Positions 1 through 8,723 of a stretch of 64,000 nucleotides of DNA are shown here, one piece after another. Position numbers and translations under genes: made by a program. The notes under the pieces are model-generated. The model worked only from the letters and a program-made list of their open reading frames with translations. It made no database searches and was not told the origin of the DNA. The first letter of the stretch is position 1. Each line of letters begins with the position of its first letter. Origin of the DNA: Bacillota bacterium (lineage in GTDB: Bacteria > Bacillota > Clostridia > Lachnospirales > Lachnospiraceae); contig JAEYPA010000108.1 of the NCBI GenBank assembly GCA_023411225.1, positions 5,650 to 69,649 on the forward strand. The letters run 5' to 3'.

Positions 1-36
1 CACCACCTATCTACCCCGGATAAGTGGTGTTTTTAT
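1..36 (+). terminator. Hairpin terminator at the left edge
   Basis: Arms CACCAC (1-6) and GTGGTG (24-29), extended by TATC/GATA after one mismatch, are followed on the plus strand by a T-run at 30-34. It would end a plus-strand transcript coming from outside the window. The same hairpin lies just past the proS stop, so it may also serve proS, but the minus-strand T-run would fall outside the window. Confidence 0.6.
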
Positions 37-37
37 A

Positions 38-1477
38 TTAGTAGGCTCTTCCCCAGTAAACTAAGGATTTAGCTGGTTTTCCACAGCAGACACAGGTCTC
101 TGAGATTCTTTCCTGCTCAAATGGCATACATCTGGAAGTTGCTCCTGTGTCCTCTTTAATCTTAAGTTCACAAGTCTCCTCACCACACCACATAGCTTTT
201 ACGAAACCTGGCTTTTCTTCCACAGTTTTCTTAAACTCATCGTATGTGGTTGCACTATAAGTATGAGAATCTCTATGTGCTCTTGCTTTTTCTAGCATGT
301 CATTTTGCATTTGATCCAAGATTTCTCCTAATCTAGTAGACAGTTCATCTAAGGAAACTACAATCTTTTCTCTGGTATCACGACGTACTACTACCGCTTG
401 ATTTGCTTCCATATCCTTAGGTCCTAATTCAATACGGACTGGAATACCACGAATCTCCTGCTCACTGAATTTCCAACCAGGAGTCTTCTCAGAATCATCT
501 AATTTCACACGGTATCCGGCTGTCACTAAAGCTTCCTTCACCTCATTGGCTTTCTCTAATACGCCTTCCTTATGCTGGGCAATTGGGATAACCATAACCT
601 GAGTAGGAGCAATTCTTGGAGGAAGCACTAAGCCGCTATCATCTCCATGAACCATGATGATGGCACCAATAATACGGGTAGACATTCCCCAAGAGGTCTG
701 ATGCACATATTGCAGTTTATTGTCTTTATCCGTAAATTGAATGTCAAATGCCTTAGCAAAACCATCGCCAAAGTTATGGCTGGTTCCAGACTGTAACGCC
801 TTACCATCATGCATCAAAGCTTCAATGGTATAAGTAGAATGAGCACCTGCAAATTTTTCTTTGTCTGTCTTACGGCCTTTGATCATAGGGATTGCCAGAA
901 CCTTTTCACAGAAATCAGAATACAGATTTAGCATCTGAACGGTTCTTGCTTCTGCTTCTTCTGCTGTAGCATGAGCAGTATGGCCTTCCTGCCATAAGAA
1001 TTCCATGGAACGAAGAAAAGGTCTGGTGGTCTTTTCCCAACGTACTACAGAGCACCATTGATTATATAACTTTGGTAAATCTCTATAGCTTTGCACGATA
1101 TTGGAATATAAATCACAGAATAAAGTCTCAGAGGTAGGACGAACGCAAAGTCTTTCCTGTAAAGGTTCTAATCCACCGTGAGTAACCCAAGCTACCTCAG
1201 GAGCGAAACCCTCTACATGGTCCTTTTCCTTCTGTAATAGACTTTCTGGTATAAATAAAGGCATATATACGTTCTCTACACCAGTTTCTTTGAACATAGC
1301 ATCTAAGGTCTTCTGAATGTTTTCCCAGATGGCATAGCCATTTGGACGAAGAATCATACATCCACGTACACTAGAGTAATCAATCAATTCTGCCTTTTTT
1401 ACAACGTCGGTATACCACTGAGCGAAGTCTTCACCCATTGGCGTTATTGCTTCAACTAATTTCTTGTCTTTTGCCAT
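38..1477 (-). CDS. proS: Prolyl-tRNA synthetase, eukaryote/archaeal-like type (ProS type 3)
   Basis: Charges tRNA-Pro with proline in the cytoplasm. The 479-aa length, the class II core with an [20 protein letters not shown] motif-2 region, and the C-terminal domain with a CGEETC and CVCCGKP cysteine set ending in YWGRAY fit the archaeal/eukaryotic-type ProRS without the INS editing domain, common in Clostridia. The start ATG follows an AGGGAGATGC stretch. A long leader upstream (1478-1835) carries a T-box whose specifier reads CCU (Pro), which independently supports the amino-acid assignment. It appears to be transcribed alone. Confidence 0.97.
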   Translation of the reverse strand: MAKDKKLVEAITPMGEDFAQWYTDVVKKAELIDYSSVRGCMILRPNGYAIWENIQKTLDAMFKETGVENVYMPLFIPESLLQKEKDHVEGFAPEVAWVTHGGLEPLQERLCVRPTSETLFCDLYSNIVQSYRDLPKLYNQWCSVVRWEKTTRPFLRSMEFLWQEGHTAHATAEEAEARTVQMLNLYSDFCEKVLAIPMIKGRKTDKEKFAGAHSTYTIEALMHDGKALQSGTSHNFGDGFAKAFDIQFTDKDNKLQYVHQTSWGMSTRIIGAIIMVHGDDSGLVLPPRIAPTQVMVIPIAQHKEGVLEKANEVKEALVTAGYRVKLDDSEKTPGWKFSEQEIRGIPVRIELGPKDMEANQAVVVRRDTREKIVVSLDELSTRLGEILDQMQNDMLEKARAHRDSHTYSATTYDEFKKTVEEKPGFVKAMWCGEETCELKIKEDTGATSRCMPFEQERISETCVCCGKPAKSLVYWGRAY

Positions 1478-1602
1478 ATTAGCATCTCCCTTTCTTGTTT
1501 AGACTACTGTTTACCTATCGGACTTAAAAAGAACTTTCTTTGCAATAAACAAAGCGGGATATTTCTTATGCGATAGAGAATTATACAGAATTCCCTATAA
1601 TA

Positions 1603-1835
1603 TAAAAAAATCCTTCAAGTCCAACCAAGGGACCGAAAGATTCGGCGGTACCACCCTATTTAGCAACAAAATTCTTTATCGCTCTCTTTTACTCTATTAA
1701 CGCTAGAAACACGCTGTACTTTCATACAGAGCTCCAGGGTAGGTTCAAATCCTGCACCTAAAGAATCTCTCACCAACGACTCTCTCTCTTTGTAGGCAGC
1801 AAAAATTCTACTATTCCCCATCACAGCCAATATAT
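1603..1835 (-). promoter_or_regulatory. T-box riboswitch, proline specifier, upstream of proS
   Basis: On the minus strand the leader has the T-box sequence GGGTGGTACCGCC (about 1644-1657) overlapping an antiterminator. A terminator follows: an AATCTTTCGGTCC arm pairs with GGACTTGAAGGATT and is followed by T7 (1604-1610). Stem I ends in the typical GAACCTACCCTGGAGC context. The triplet after GAA is CCU (1741-1743), a proline codon, matching the downstream gene. Uncharged tRNA-Pro should therefore allow read-through into proS. Confidence 0.93.
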
Positions 1836-1841
1836 AGGATG

Positions 1842-1870
1842 ATTGTAAGATACATGTTTTATTTTGTCAA
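1842..1870 (-). promoter_or_regulatory. Sigma-A promoter of the proS T-box leader
   Basis: TTGACA (1865-1870) and TACAAT (1842-1847) are separated by 17 bp on the minus strand. The -35 box overlaps the TGA stop (1867-1869) of the upstream AI-2E-family gene, so this promoter sits directly on the end of that gene. Confidence 0.85.
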
Positions 1871-2949
1871 GTCCCTCCTGTCTTAGAACCCTCCTGAACA
1901 ATGGTTTTCACGATAACCAATCCAAGAGGTCCTGCTAAAAATCCAAAAATACCAAATAAACGGAAGCCTACAAACATAGCCACAAGGGTAAAGAAAGGAT
2001 GAAGACCTATTCTATCACCTAACATTCTAGGCTCAATAAAGGATCGGATAACCTCACATATAATATATATAGACAACACTATTGCTGCCCCAAAGTAACG
2101 CCCCTGTAGCAACTTAATTAGAGCAAGCGGCACAAGAAACAAACCGCTTCCCAGTACAGGAAAAGCATCCAATACAGCAATTGATATACCTGCTAGCACT
2201 GAATACCGACTTCGGATCCACATAAACCCCGCTACCAATATCACACTGTTTATCGACATAATGACCAACTGTGTTTTTAAATAGGCGTAGCCTACTTTAC
2301 TTAGTTTGCTGGTCACAGGTGAAATAAATTTATAAAAATCAGAGGTTCTATATTTACCTTTAATGTCCTCATAATCCTGAATCAGATTAATAATCCCAAT
2401 GCAGATTATTAGCAATACAGAAATGAGAGCAAAAAGTCCCATTAACAGATTTAGTGTCTGCTCCGAGATAATAGGCATAATCATATCCTTAACAGTTCCC
2501 CATACTAAGTGCATATTATCATCCAGATAGCGACTGGAACGTCCTGCCTTCCATCCAAAGGTATGGTCACAGAAGCAACAAAGGGAATCCATACTACCTG
2601 CAATGGCTTTCGCATATGTTGGTAGGTCATTAATAAGATTCTTCAACTGTCTAAGCAAAACAGTACTTAAGTAAAATAAACCAGTACCAAAAATCCCCAA
2701 AAAAACAACCAAACTAAATATACTACTGAATAATAAAGGAAATTGGAGACGATTCTTCATAAAATTCACTAAGGGCATAATAAGCCTGGCAATTAAGTAT
2801 GCAATTAAAAAAGGAAAGAATAGGGGTACCAAATAACGAAATCCAACATACACGCCAAGAACAGACAACCCTATGAGCCACATCTGGTGTCTAAGTCTTT
2901 GACGATTGAATTCTTGTTCTTCCTTAACTCTTTCCTTTGATTCTTTCAA
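1867..2949 (-). CDS. AI-2E-family integral membrane protein (possibly YtvI-like)
   Basis: A 360-aa polytopic membrane protein with about eight hydrophobic segments, a soluble loop around residues 110-150, and a C-terminal run (GSGLFLVPLALIKLLQG, then EPRMLGDRIGLHPFFTLVAMFVG) typical of the AI-2E exporter superfamily (PF01594). Its length and lack of a long tail resemble sporulation protein YtvI, but that subfamily call is inference. The start is TTG (2947-2949), 5 nt after GAGGTG. Transport substrate unknown. A second family member lies at 42595-43830. Confidence 0.8.
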   Translation of the reverse strand: MKESKERVKEEQEFNRQRLRHQMWLIGLSVLGVYVGFRYLVPLFFPFLIAYLIARLIMPLVNFMKNRLQFPLLFSSIFSLVVFLGIFGTGLFYLSTVLLRQLKNLINDLPTYAKAIAGSMDSLCCFCDHTFGWKAGRSSRYLDDNMHLVWGTVKDMIMPIISEQTLNLLMGLFALISVLLIICIGIINLIQDYEDIKGKYRTSDFYKFISPVTSKLSKVGYAYLKTQLVIMSINSVILVAGFMWIRSRYSVLAGISIAVLDAFPVLGSGLFLVPLALIKLLQGRYFGAAIVLSIYIICEVIRSFIEPRMLGDRIGLHPFFTLVAMFVGFRLFGIFGFLAGPLGLVIVKTIVQEGSKTGGT

Positions 2950-3121
2950 TATTACACCTCAGCAAACTCACTATTCTTTATAGCATAACCATCAAGGTAT
3001 AAAACTCCGATACAAGCCTTATATTCATAGTATGGATAAAACAATGTTTGCTATGTGTGATAATATTTTCTATATGTACATAAATATTCTATTACTGTTA
3101 TAATTTTCCTCTACTGAGCCC

Positions 3122-4117
3122 TTAGAATGGAAAAAGGGTATCAAAACTTCTTAAGGTCTTAAAATTCCCTTTTGCTGCAATGTCACCAGTCATAAAAGCC
3201 TTCTGGAAAGTCAAAGCCCCCCCGATAATCTTCGTCAAAACTGCATCTGTGGTTCTGGCTATGACATCCGCATCTGCCTTTTCTCCATAATAACAATTTA
3301 ACTGATCTGCCTCAATCTCAATTACCAGATTTTTATTCTTGTCCTTGATCTCAATAGAATAGCTAGCCTTAAAGTTGTCTATTGGTTGGAATACATCCTT
3401 AAGCTTCATAAGAGTGTCTTCCTCTTTCCCTTTACTCTCTCCTAACATCTCCTTAAACAGCATAGTAAGCTCTTTAATATCTTCCTTCTGCTTCTTTACA
3501 TAGGTGTCATCAGATGCATAGACGGAAAGCTGTTCACTTTCCTGAGGCGTAAGTTCTAAAGAAAGATTCCGTAAAACCTTATTTCTCATTACCGTTTGGC
3601 TATTAGGCAATACTTTAACCTTCTGATTAACCCCACGATAGAGTGCTTCAGCATACTTTTCGACAATTACAGCATAGTCCGCATTGGTCTCAAATTCCAC
3701 ATAATCTTCCACGTAAGCAGTAAGGCCCGGTTGTACACGACCACCTAACATCTCCCAAGCCTTGCTTAGACTATTTTCTGCATCTCGCTCCCCACAAGTA
3801 GTAGATAATACTACAGGAAGCATATATAAACCTGCTAATTTTTCTTTATCCCCATAGAACCAACAGGAGTCTAAGAATAGCTGCATATAGCCACCTATTC
3901 CAAACCACTCAACAGTAGTGACTAGAATTACACCGTCAGCTCCTTTTAAGGTTTGAGGAAGCATGCTAATAGTACTTTTCTCCTCAAACAAATTATGACG
4001 TTCTACTTCAACTCTTAATTCCTTCAAAACCTCTTCCAGCTTACTCATCACGTATAAAGCAGGATCTTCCAATAGTCCTCTTCCACCATAATACATATTA
4101 ATTTTCATTAGTTTCAC
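3122..4117 (-). CDS. Flavodoxin-like NAD(P)H-dependent oxidoreductase fused to an SCP2-like domain
   Basis: Residues 1-160 have a flavodoxin-fold FMN-reductase look: a beta strand and loop at the N-terminus, then GADGVILVTTVEWFGIGGYMQLFLDSCW, which resembles the FMN-binding region. The C-terminal 100 residues (LKDVFQPI to LFPF, with ADVIARTTDAVLTKIIGG and KAFMTGDIAAKGN) match the SCP2 sterol-carrier fold. The fusion suggests a redox protein with a hydrophobic-ligand domain; its substrate is unknown. The gene overlaps the downstream end of the rhomboid gene by 4 bp (ATGA), so the two are translationally coupled. Confidence 0.8.
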   Translation of the reverse strand: MKLMKINMYYGGRGLLEDPALYVMSKLEEVLKELRVEVERHNLFEEKSTISMLPQTLKGADGVILVTTVEWFGIGGYMQLFLDSCWFYGDKEKLAGLYMLPVVLSTTCGERDAENSLSKAWEMLGGRVQPGLTAYVEDYVEFETNADYAVIVEKYAEALYRGVNQKVKVLPNSQTVMRNKVLRNLSLELTPQESEQLSVYASDDTYVKKQKEDIKELTMLFKEMLGESKGKEEDTLMKLKDVFQPIDNFKASYSIEIKDKNKNLVIEIEADQLNCYYGEKADADVIARTTDAVLTKIIGGALTFQKAFMTGDIAAKGNFKTLRSFDTLFPF

Positions 4118-5307
4118 CCCATCCTTTTATTTCTACGAATCACATCTAACATAATACAGGTTAGTATTCCTACAAAAAAGCCTACTATATGGGCAGCATT
4201 ATCTATATTATCATGTGCTCGGAAACCACTATAAACAGTAATTATAACAAAAAAGATAAATCGTCTAGATGAAACATCTAAGCCTCTTCCTCTGTACCTA
4301 AGAACCAGATAGGCAAATGCTCCAACAATGCCAAAGATAGCACCGGAAGCTCCTACACCAACTATATTCTCTCCTATCTCATGAAAATAAAATATAGATC
4401 CAATATTAGCCAAAACACCTGAGACCATATAAATAATCAAAAATCGAACACTACCAAAATTCGTCTCCAACATATAACCAACTACAGCAAGCACCACCAT
4501 GTTGTTGACTAAATGTTCAAATCCCCCATGTAAAAACATGGCTGTAAAGAGACGATAATATTCGTGATTATCTACTATAAGAGAGTAGTTGGTCGCACCC
4601 CAATCAATCAAATGTTGAAGCTCTGCCCCGGTATCATAAAAGGCTCCAAAAGGCGATGATATCACATCATAATTTTCTGTTATCTTCATTATTATGAGAA
4701 TTAATACATTGACCAACACTAATAGGATAGTAAAAACAGGCTTTCCTTCCAATCGCCTTCTAAAGGATCCCTGACGAAGAGAACTGTTTCTAAAACCATT
4801 ATATCCAGTTGGTTTCTTGTTGACGGGGTTTGAATACTCTTCTCCCACTTTATGCAATTCACCAATCAATAAGCTTTCCAATTGAAATCTTACATCGCCA
4901 AAGGTCTGTGGTTGATTTTCAAATACTAAGAGGCGATTCTCCACAGTATTTACTACCCAGTGAGTATATCTTCCCATCTGACAATATGGTTTAACTGCTT
5001 CCACATTCCTAGTACATAACAGACTCAGTATTTCTACTCTTGCATATCCTTTTTCATAATAGGACTTCTCTACCTGTTCCAGAATGTGCAGGTATTGCTC
5101 TAGGGAAAACCAACCCTCATCATCCATGCCAAACATTACTATAACTCTAATGCCATCTGCTTCCGCCCTATACAAAATTCTTACATTGGGAAAATTAGTA
5201 TTTTGAATTCCATACTGTTTATGCCATAAATATTCTGCTAATCTTTCAACCATAGCTGTCCCTCTAATTCTATAATTAGGTAAATATAGTCCTCTAAATG
5301 TGTTCAT
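4114..5307 (-). CDS. Rhomboid-family intramembrane serine protease
   Basis: Cleaves transmembrane substrates within the bilayer. The 397-aa protein has a soluble N-terminal domain (about 1-185), then six or so membrane helices. Catalytic Ser321 lies in GVGASGAIFG and His373 in AAHIVGFFVG; the HGGFEHLVNNM loop (260-270) is typical of the family. The large soluble N-terminus, partly nuclease- or DUF-like, was not recognised. It lies 66 bp beyond the FHA gene that ends the Tad pilus operon and could be co-transcribed with it, which makes a pilus protein a possible substrate (inference only). Confidence 0.92.
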   Translation of the reverse strand: MNTFRGLYLPNYRIRGTAMVERLAEYLWHKQYGIQNTNFPNVRILYRAEADGIRVIVMFGMDDEGWFSLEQYLHILEQVEKSYYEKGYARVEILSLLCTRNVEAVKPYCQMGRYTHWVVNTVENRLLVFENQPQTFGDVRFQLESLLIGELHKVGEEYSNPVNKKPTGYNGFRNSSLRQGSFRRRLEGKPVFTILLVLVNVLILIIMKITENYDVISSPFGAFYDTGAELQHLIDWGATNYSLIVDNHEYYRLFTAMFLHGGFEHLVNNMVVLAVVGYMLETNFGSVRFLIIYMVSGVLANIGSIFYFHEIGENIVGVGASGAIFGIVGAFAYLVLRYRGRGLDVSSRRFIFFVIITVYSGFRAHDNIDNAAHIVGFFVGILTCIMLDVIRRNKRMG

Positions 5308-5373
5308 CTATAGGATATACTATTATTATACAAGCTATCATATCATAAAAGCGCAGTATTTTCCATTTATTAT

Positions 5374-6681
5374 TTAATTGGATAGCTGATAGACATTGTT
5401 GGCAAATCTAATAGAATCACCCAGTTGAAGGAGCTGGTTAGTTTGTGGCTGTAGTCGCACTTCATTGACATAAGTTCCATTTAAGGAGTTAACATCCTGA
5501 AGGTAGATCTTTCCATCCACCATAGTAAAGATAGCGTGCATACGGCTTACCTGAGGATTCATAATGGCCCCATTCACTAGCGTATCATCCTTTCCGATAC
5601 GAAATGGGAACTGACTCATACAAATGGTATCAGACCCCTTATTACAAGGCAGGAGTTTATACTCTATTGGTACATCACAGTCTCCTTTCTTTTCTGCCCC
5701 ACCAAAGACTTTCCAGGCAATGTATCCTTCTACAACTAAAACAAGAACAACGTAGAGTGCAAGCTTTTTTATGTCCAGCTGATGACCAATTTTAGTATAG
5801 AATACACCAAGCGCGTATCCAGCACAAAAAAGAACCAGAAATGCTGCTGTAGAGAAGATAAATGCTATTGTACCTTTATTAAGTGTCATATCTAATTCAC
5901 TGGGTTCTTCTTTCATCTGTCCAACAGATTTAAGGGGTGTTTGGAAAGTAGATGGAATTGGACTTGATTGAGGTGGGACTGGTGGAGGCGTGCTCGATAG
6001 AATTGGAGAAGCATGGGCTTTAGGTGGTTGAACGGGAGTAACCTTAACCTTTGCAAGTTCTCTTTCTAACTCTGGTGTCAAGGTAATTAGTTGTGGCTTT
6101 TCTATGTTATTCTTTTCTATGTCTTTCTCTTCTTCAAAATGAAATTTCTTTACATAACTCAATATTCTATTCGTTGAAAAGGTTTCTTCTCCTACCATCT
6201 GATAAAGTTGGTACACTAATTTTACAGCTGATAAATCTTCATAATCTACTAAATTCATAAGAAACCCTACAACACTTAATATCTGTTTTCGAATAGGTTC
6301 TACATAATCTGGACAGTAACAAAAATAATACCTGTTCTGCTTGACATCTAAATAGATACATTCCGGGTTCATGAGATAACTATCCTCGTCAAAATAGTAT
6401 TCCTTACCTTGAATCAAAGCCTCCAAAAGCTGAGTGACCAATTGTTTCACAGATTCTTCTCGTAATCGTATCCCTTTGGAATAACTAAAAAACGATTCCT
6501 TCTCTGTGGTGTCATAGACATAGCTCACCATACTTTCCTCATACAGCTTTTGTACTGGAAGCAGAAAATCTATGGTATTCTTTTGAAGCATATAAAAGCG
6601 AAAGTCTTCTTCTTTTTCTCTCTGGTTTATGAGAATGGAAAGTTGATTTTTATTTAAGGACATTAACTCCTGAATTTCCAT
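5374..6681 (-). CDS. DUF6382/FHA-domain membrane protein of the Tad locus
   Basis: 435 aa. The N-terminal half (about 1-185) looks like the DUF6382 domain found beside clostridial Tad genes. A Pro-rich linker (213-250) follows, then two membrane helices (about 271-294 and 305-326) and a C-terminal FHA domain (about 358-430) with RIG (361-363), SRMH (379-382) and NGTYVN (401-406), the standard phosphothreonine-binding signature. FHA domains read Ser/Thr kinase signals; no kinase gene was seen here. The last gene of the pilus operon, 16 bp after the TadE-like gene. A role in regulating pilus assembly is inferred from context. Confidence 0.85.
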   Translation of the reverse strand: MEIQELMSLNKNQLSILINQREKEEDFRFYMLQKNTIDFLLPVQKLYEESMVSYVYDTTEKESFFSYSKGIRLREESVKQLVTQLLEALIQGKEYYFDEDSYLMNPECIYLDVKQNRYYFCYCPDYVEPIRKQILSVVGFLMNLVDYEDLSAVKLVYQLYQMVGEETFSTNRILSYVKKFHFEEEKDIEKNNIEKPQLITLTPELERELAKVKVTPVQPPKAHASPILSSTPPPVPPQSSPIPSTFQTPLKSVGQMKEEPSELDMTLNKGTIAFIFSTAAFLVLFCAGYALGVFYTKIGHQLDIKKLALYVVLVLVVEGYIAWKVFGGAEKKGDCDVPIEYKLLPCNKGSDTICMSQFPFRIGKDDTLVNGAIMNPQVSRMHAIFTMVDGKIYLQDVNSLNGTYVNEVRLQPQTNQLLQLGDSIRFANNVYQLSN

Positions 6682-6697
6682 TACATATTCTCCTTCC

Positions 6698-7273
6698 TTA
6701 CTTTTTTCCTAAGAAAGCTCCTACCTTATTTAGAAATTGAGTAATTCGCTCTACTCCTTTAACCTGAGACACTGTTCCCAGAATCACCTCGGCTTTTCTG
6801 GCAAAGCTCTCAGGTAGATGATAGCTTCTTTGTTGGCTCACACTGATCTGTCTGCAATCTTTAATGTATTCTATTACCATAGGGAGACTTACTTTACAGT
6901 CCGCTTCTATAGCTATCTGACAATAGTCCTCCTGCAGATGAATCTGAATGTTGCTGATTTCACAGATAAATAGCTTTCCCTCCAATTCCTGGCTGATATA
7001 ATAAGCCAGCTCTCCCTTATGTTTATCTTCACTTTCACCAAGAAGGCTGGTATCTAAAAGTTTATTATATTGTATCGAACTGCTTAAGACATCACTGGGC
7101 TGATGACATAACTGATTGGAGCGGACCAATGCCTCCTCAGCCACAGACTGGAGAACCACCTTATCATGCATAATCAGCGACATATACATAAGGGTTAAAA
7201 TGACTACAAATATAATTGGAAATACAAATACTGTCTCTACAGTAATACTTCCTTTTAACTCCGAGGTCCTCAT
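6698..7273 (-). CDS. TadE-like minor pseudopilin
   Basis: 191 aa. Begins MRTSELKG then SITVETVFVFP, a prepilin-like signal with Gly before the cleavage point and Glu at +5, followed by one hydrophobic helix and a soluble tail. This is the TadE family layout. The chosen ATG (7271-7273) overlaps the TGA of the prepilin peptidase gene (ATGA) and has GGGGGTG 8 nt upstream; an 8-residue longer start is possible but less likely. Presumably cleaved by a neighbouring prepilin peptidase and built into the Flp pilus as a minor subunit. Confidence 0.85.
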   Translation of the reverse strand: MRTSELKGSITVETVFVFPIIFVVILTLMYMSLIMHDKVVLQSVAEEALVRSNQLCHQPSDVLSSSIQYNKLLDTSLLGESEDKHKGELAYYISQELEGKLFICEISNIQIHLQEDYCQIAIEADCKVSLPMVIEYIKDCRQISVSQQRSYHLPESFARKAEVILGTVSQVKGVERITQFLNKVGAFLGKK

Positions 7274-7698
7274 CCAAAATACACCCCCAAATAGCATATC
7301 AATACAAATGGTACAAAGGGTATACTATCTTTTTTAGTCAACTTCTTTAAACAGAGCATTACTATGGAGAAAATGGCTGCCAGAAACAAACTATAGAATA
7401 GCACAACACAACCACCATAAAGCCCCATTACAAAGCCTACCAATAGAATAACAAATCCATCTCCTGCTCCAATTGCTCCATTTAGAACCTTACTAAGCAC
7501 TAACATCAAGGCTCCCAGTAAGGCTCCAAACAAACTACCCATCCAATTCATATTGGGATCTGGTAGGGACAGTAGTAGGACTGCTGCCCCACAGCTTAAG
7601 ATGAGCACGGTGGGAATATTCTTATTTTTTAAGTCAAAAATTGTGCTAATTATTAGAAAAACAATGATAATAACGCTTTTTATTATAGCCAGATTCAT
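7270..7698 (-). CDS. Prepilin peptidase, A24 family (TadV/CpaA-like), second copy
   Basis: 142 aa, almost entirely hydrophobic. The two expected aspartates are visible in IFDLKNKNIP near the N-terminus and in the GAGDG motif (about residue 78), so it should be an active aspartyl protease that trims Flp and TadE-like prepilins at the membrane. It is the compact form without the methyltransferase domain. Another A24 peptidase starts the operon at 16353; this second one sits between two TadE-like genes, which may mean it is dedicated to them (inference). Confidence 0.88.
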   Translation of the reverse strand: MNLAIIKSVIIIVFLIISTIFDLKNKNIPTVLILSCGAAVLLLSLPDPNMNWMGSLFGALLGALMLVLSKVLNGAIGAGDGFVILLVGFVMGLYGGCVVLFYSLFLAAIFSIVMLCLKKLTKKDSIPFVPFVLICYLGVYFG

Positions 7699-7719
7699 AA
7701 TGGATTCCTTTCTTATTTA

Positions 7720-8583
7720 CTATTTATAGCATTTGGAACAAGGCCTTCTACTACCTACTTCAGATTTCTTAATTGTTAATATGTTATGTTTAATTTTGTT
7801 ACAAAGCTTACTGCTGTGATATCGATCCCCATATTCTGTTATGTAATAGGATTGCTGTTCACCATGACCCTCAGTACAAGCTTCACAAGGATAGTAAATC
7901 GCTCCACTACTATTTCTGAGATTTCTTAAGGCATCTTTGGACACACAACTGATTTTAACCTTAAGATAAGTGCAGTCTTTCTGGCTGTGATATGCCTGTC
8001 CCGACTCGGTAATGTATACGTATTCATCCTCGTTATTCTGGTTTGCTCCATTATCCTCTTCTTTTTTTAGTAGGGTGGCTCCGATAAATCCCCGTGTCTT
8101 TACCTGTTGAATTACAGGAAATGTGAAGTTTGAGAAGAATGGGACAGGTATTTTCACTCGGTAAGAAGCTACCACTTCAATAATTCCATCTTCCTCCATA
8201 AAAGATGACCCAAGAAAGGTGACACCATCAATTCCTCCGGACACACCAGGTAAGTTATTATCCTCTTCATTTAACTCTCTAAAACGAATCTTGTAATAGG
8301 TTCCTTCTACAAGTTTGGACAGTATGTTCTTAATATTGGGGTTACTCTGGTTCTTTGGGCTATCTTCTTCTCCGCTATGAGCAAGGGTATCATAAAGATA
8401 GCCATAACGAGATGCTTCTTGAGCAATCTCAGTTATGTTACCCTGTATCTTTATCTCTGTCTTAAACACCTGAAAAAAATAGATAAACCCTATTATTACA
8501 AAGAAAAACAAAGGAAAGACCAAGGTGGCTTCCACTGTTATAGATCCTTTAGTCATCCATTTTCCTCTCATATCCACCACCAA
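7720..8583 (-). CDS. TadE-like pseudopilin with two C-terminal zinc-finger-like modules
   Basis: Up to 287 aa. A prepilin-like signal (KGSITVEATLVFP, Glu at +5) and one helix are followed by a pseudopilin body (45-175). Two tandem Ada-like metal-binding modules close the protein: H199/C204/C233/C236 and H256/C261/C282/C285, each in the form YIT-G-YH-C-PC-C. A similar module ends the ComEC-like lipoprotein at 40897-42168. The start is uncertain: TTG (8581-8583), GTG (8575-8577, best spaced from AGAAAGGA) or ATG (8569-8571). Zinc-capped pseudopilins are not standard in Tad systems as I know them. Confidence 0.83.
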   Translation of the reverse strand: MVVDMRGKWMTKGSITVEATLVFPLFFFVIIGFIYFFQVFKTEIKIQGNITEIAQEASRYGYLYDTLAHSGEEDSPKNQSNPNIKNILSKLVEGTYYKIRFRELNEEDNNLPGVSGGIDGVTFLGSSFMEEDGIIEVVASYRVKIPVPFFSNFTFPVIQQVKTRGFIGATLLKKEEDNGANQNNEDEYVYITESGQAYHSQKDCTYLKVKISCVSKDALRNLRNSSGAIYYPCEACTEGHGEQQSYYITEYGDRYHSSKLCNKIKHNILTIKKSEVGSRRPCSKCYK

Positions 8584-8603
8584 ATCCTTTCTGATTAATC
8601 TAG

Positions 8604-8714
8604 CTAAAACGAAGCAGGACGCCCACCCATTGGGTTTTCACTGCTTTTCTGGGGCAACAGATGCTTGAAGAGAACTTAATTAATTTTTTGAATGGGCATC
8701 CTGCTTCGTTTTAG
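8604..8714 (-). repeat. Large intercistronic hairpin (22-bp inverted repeat) in the Tad operon
   Basis: Arms at 8604-8625 and 8693-8714 pair over 22 positions. In the minus-strand (mRNA) sense all 22 pair, one as U-G; on the plus strand that position is a C-A mismatch, so the structure is built for the operon transcript. The 67-nt loop contains a smaller ACCCATTGGGT hairpin (8626-8636). No T-run follows, so it is not an ordinary terminator. It lies between the DUF5702 gene and the zinc-tailed TadE gene and probably affects mRNA processing or stability. Confidence 0.8.
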
Positions 8715-8723
8715 TCTCCGCTC

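Noticed and set aside
8604..8714. Inverted repeat as a c-di-GMP riboswitch or a transposon remnant
   Set aside because: It lacks the conserved GEMM core, is not followed by an expression platform, and no transposase or target duplication was seen; kept only as an unclassified hairpin.
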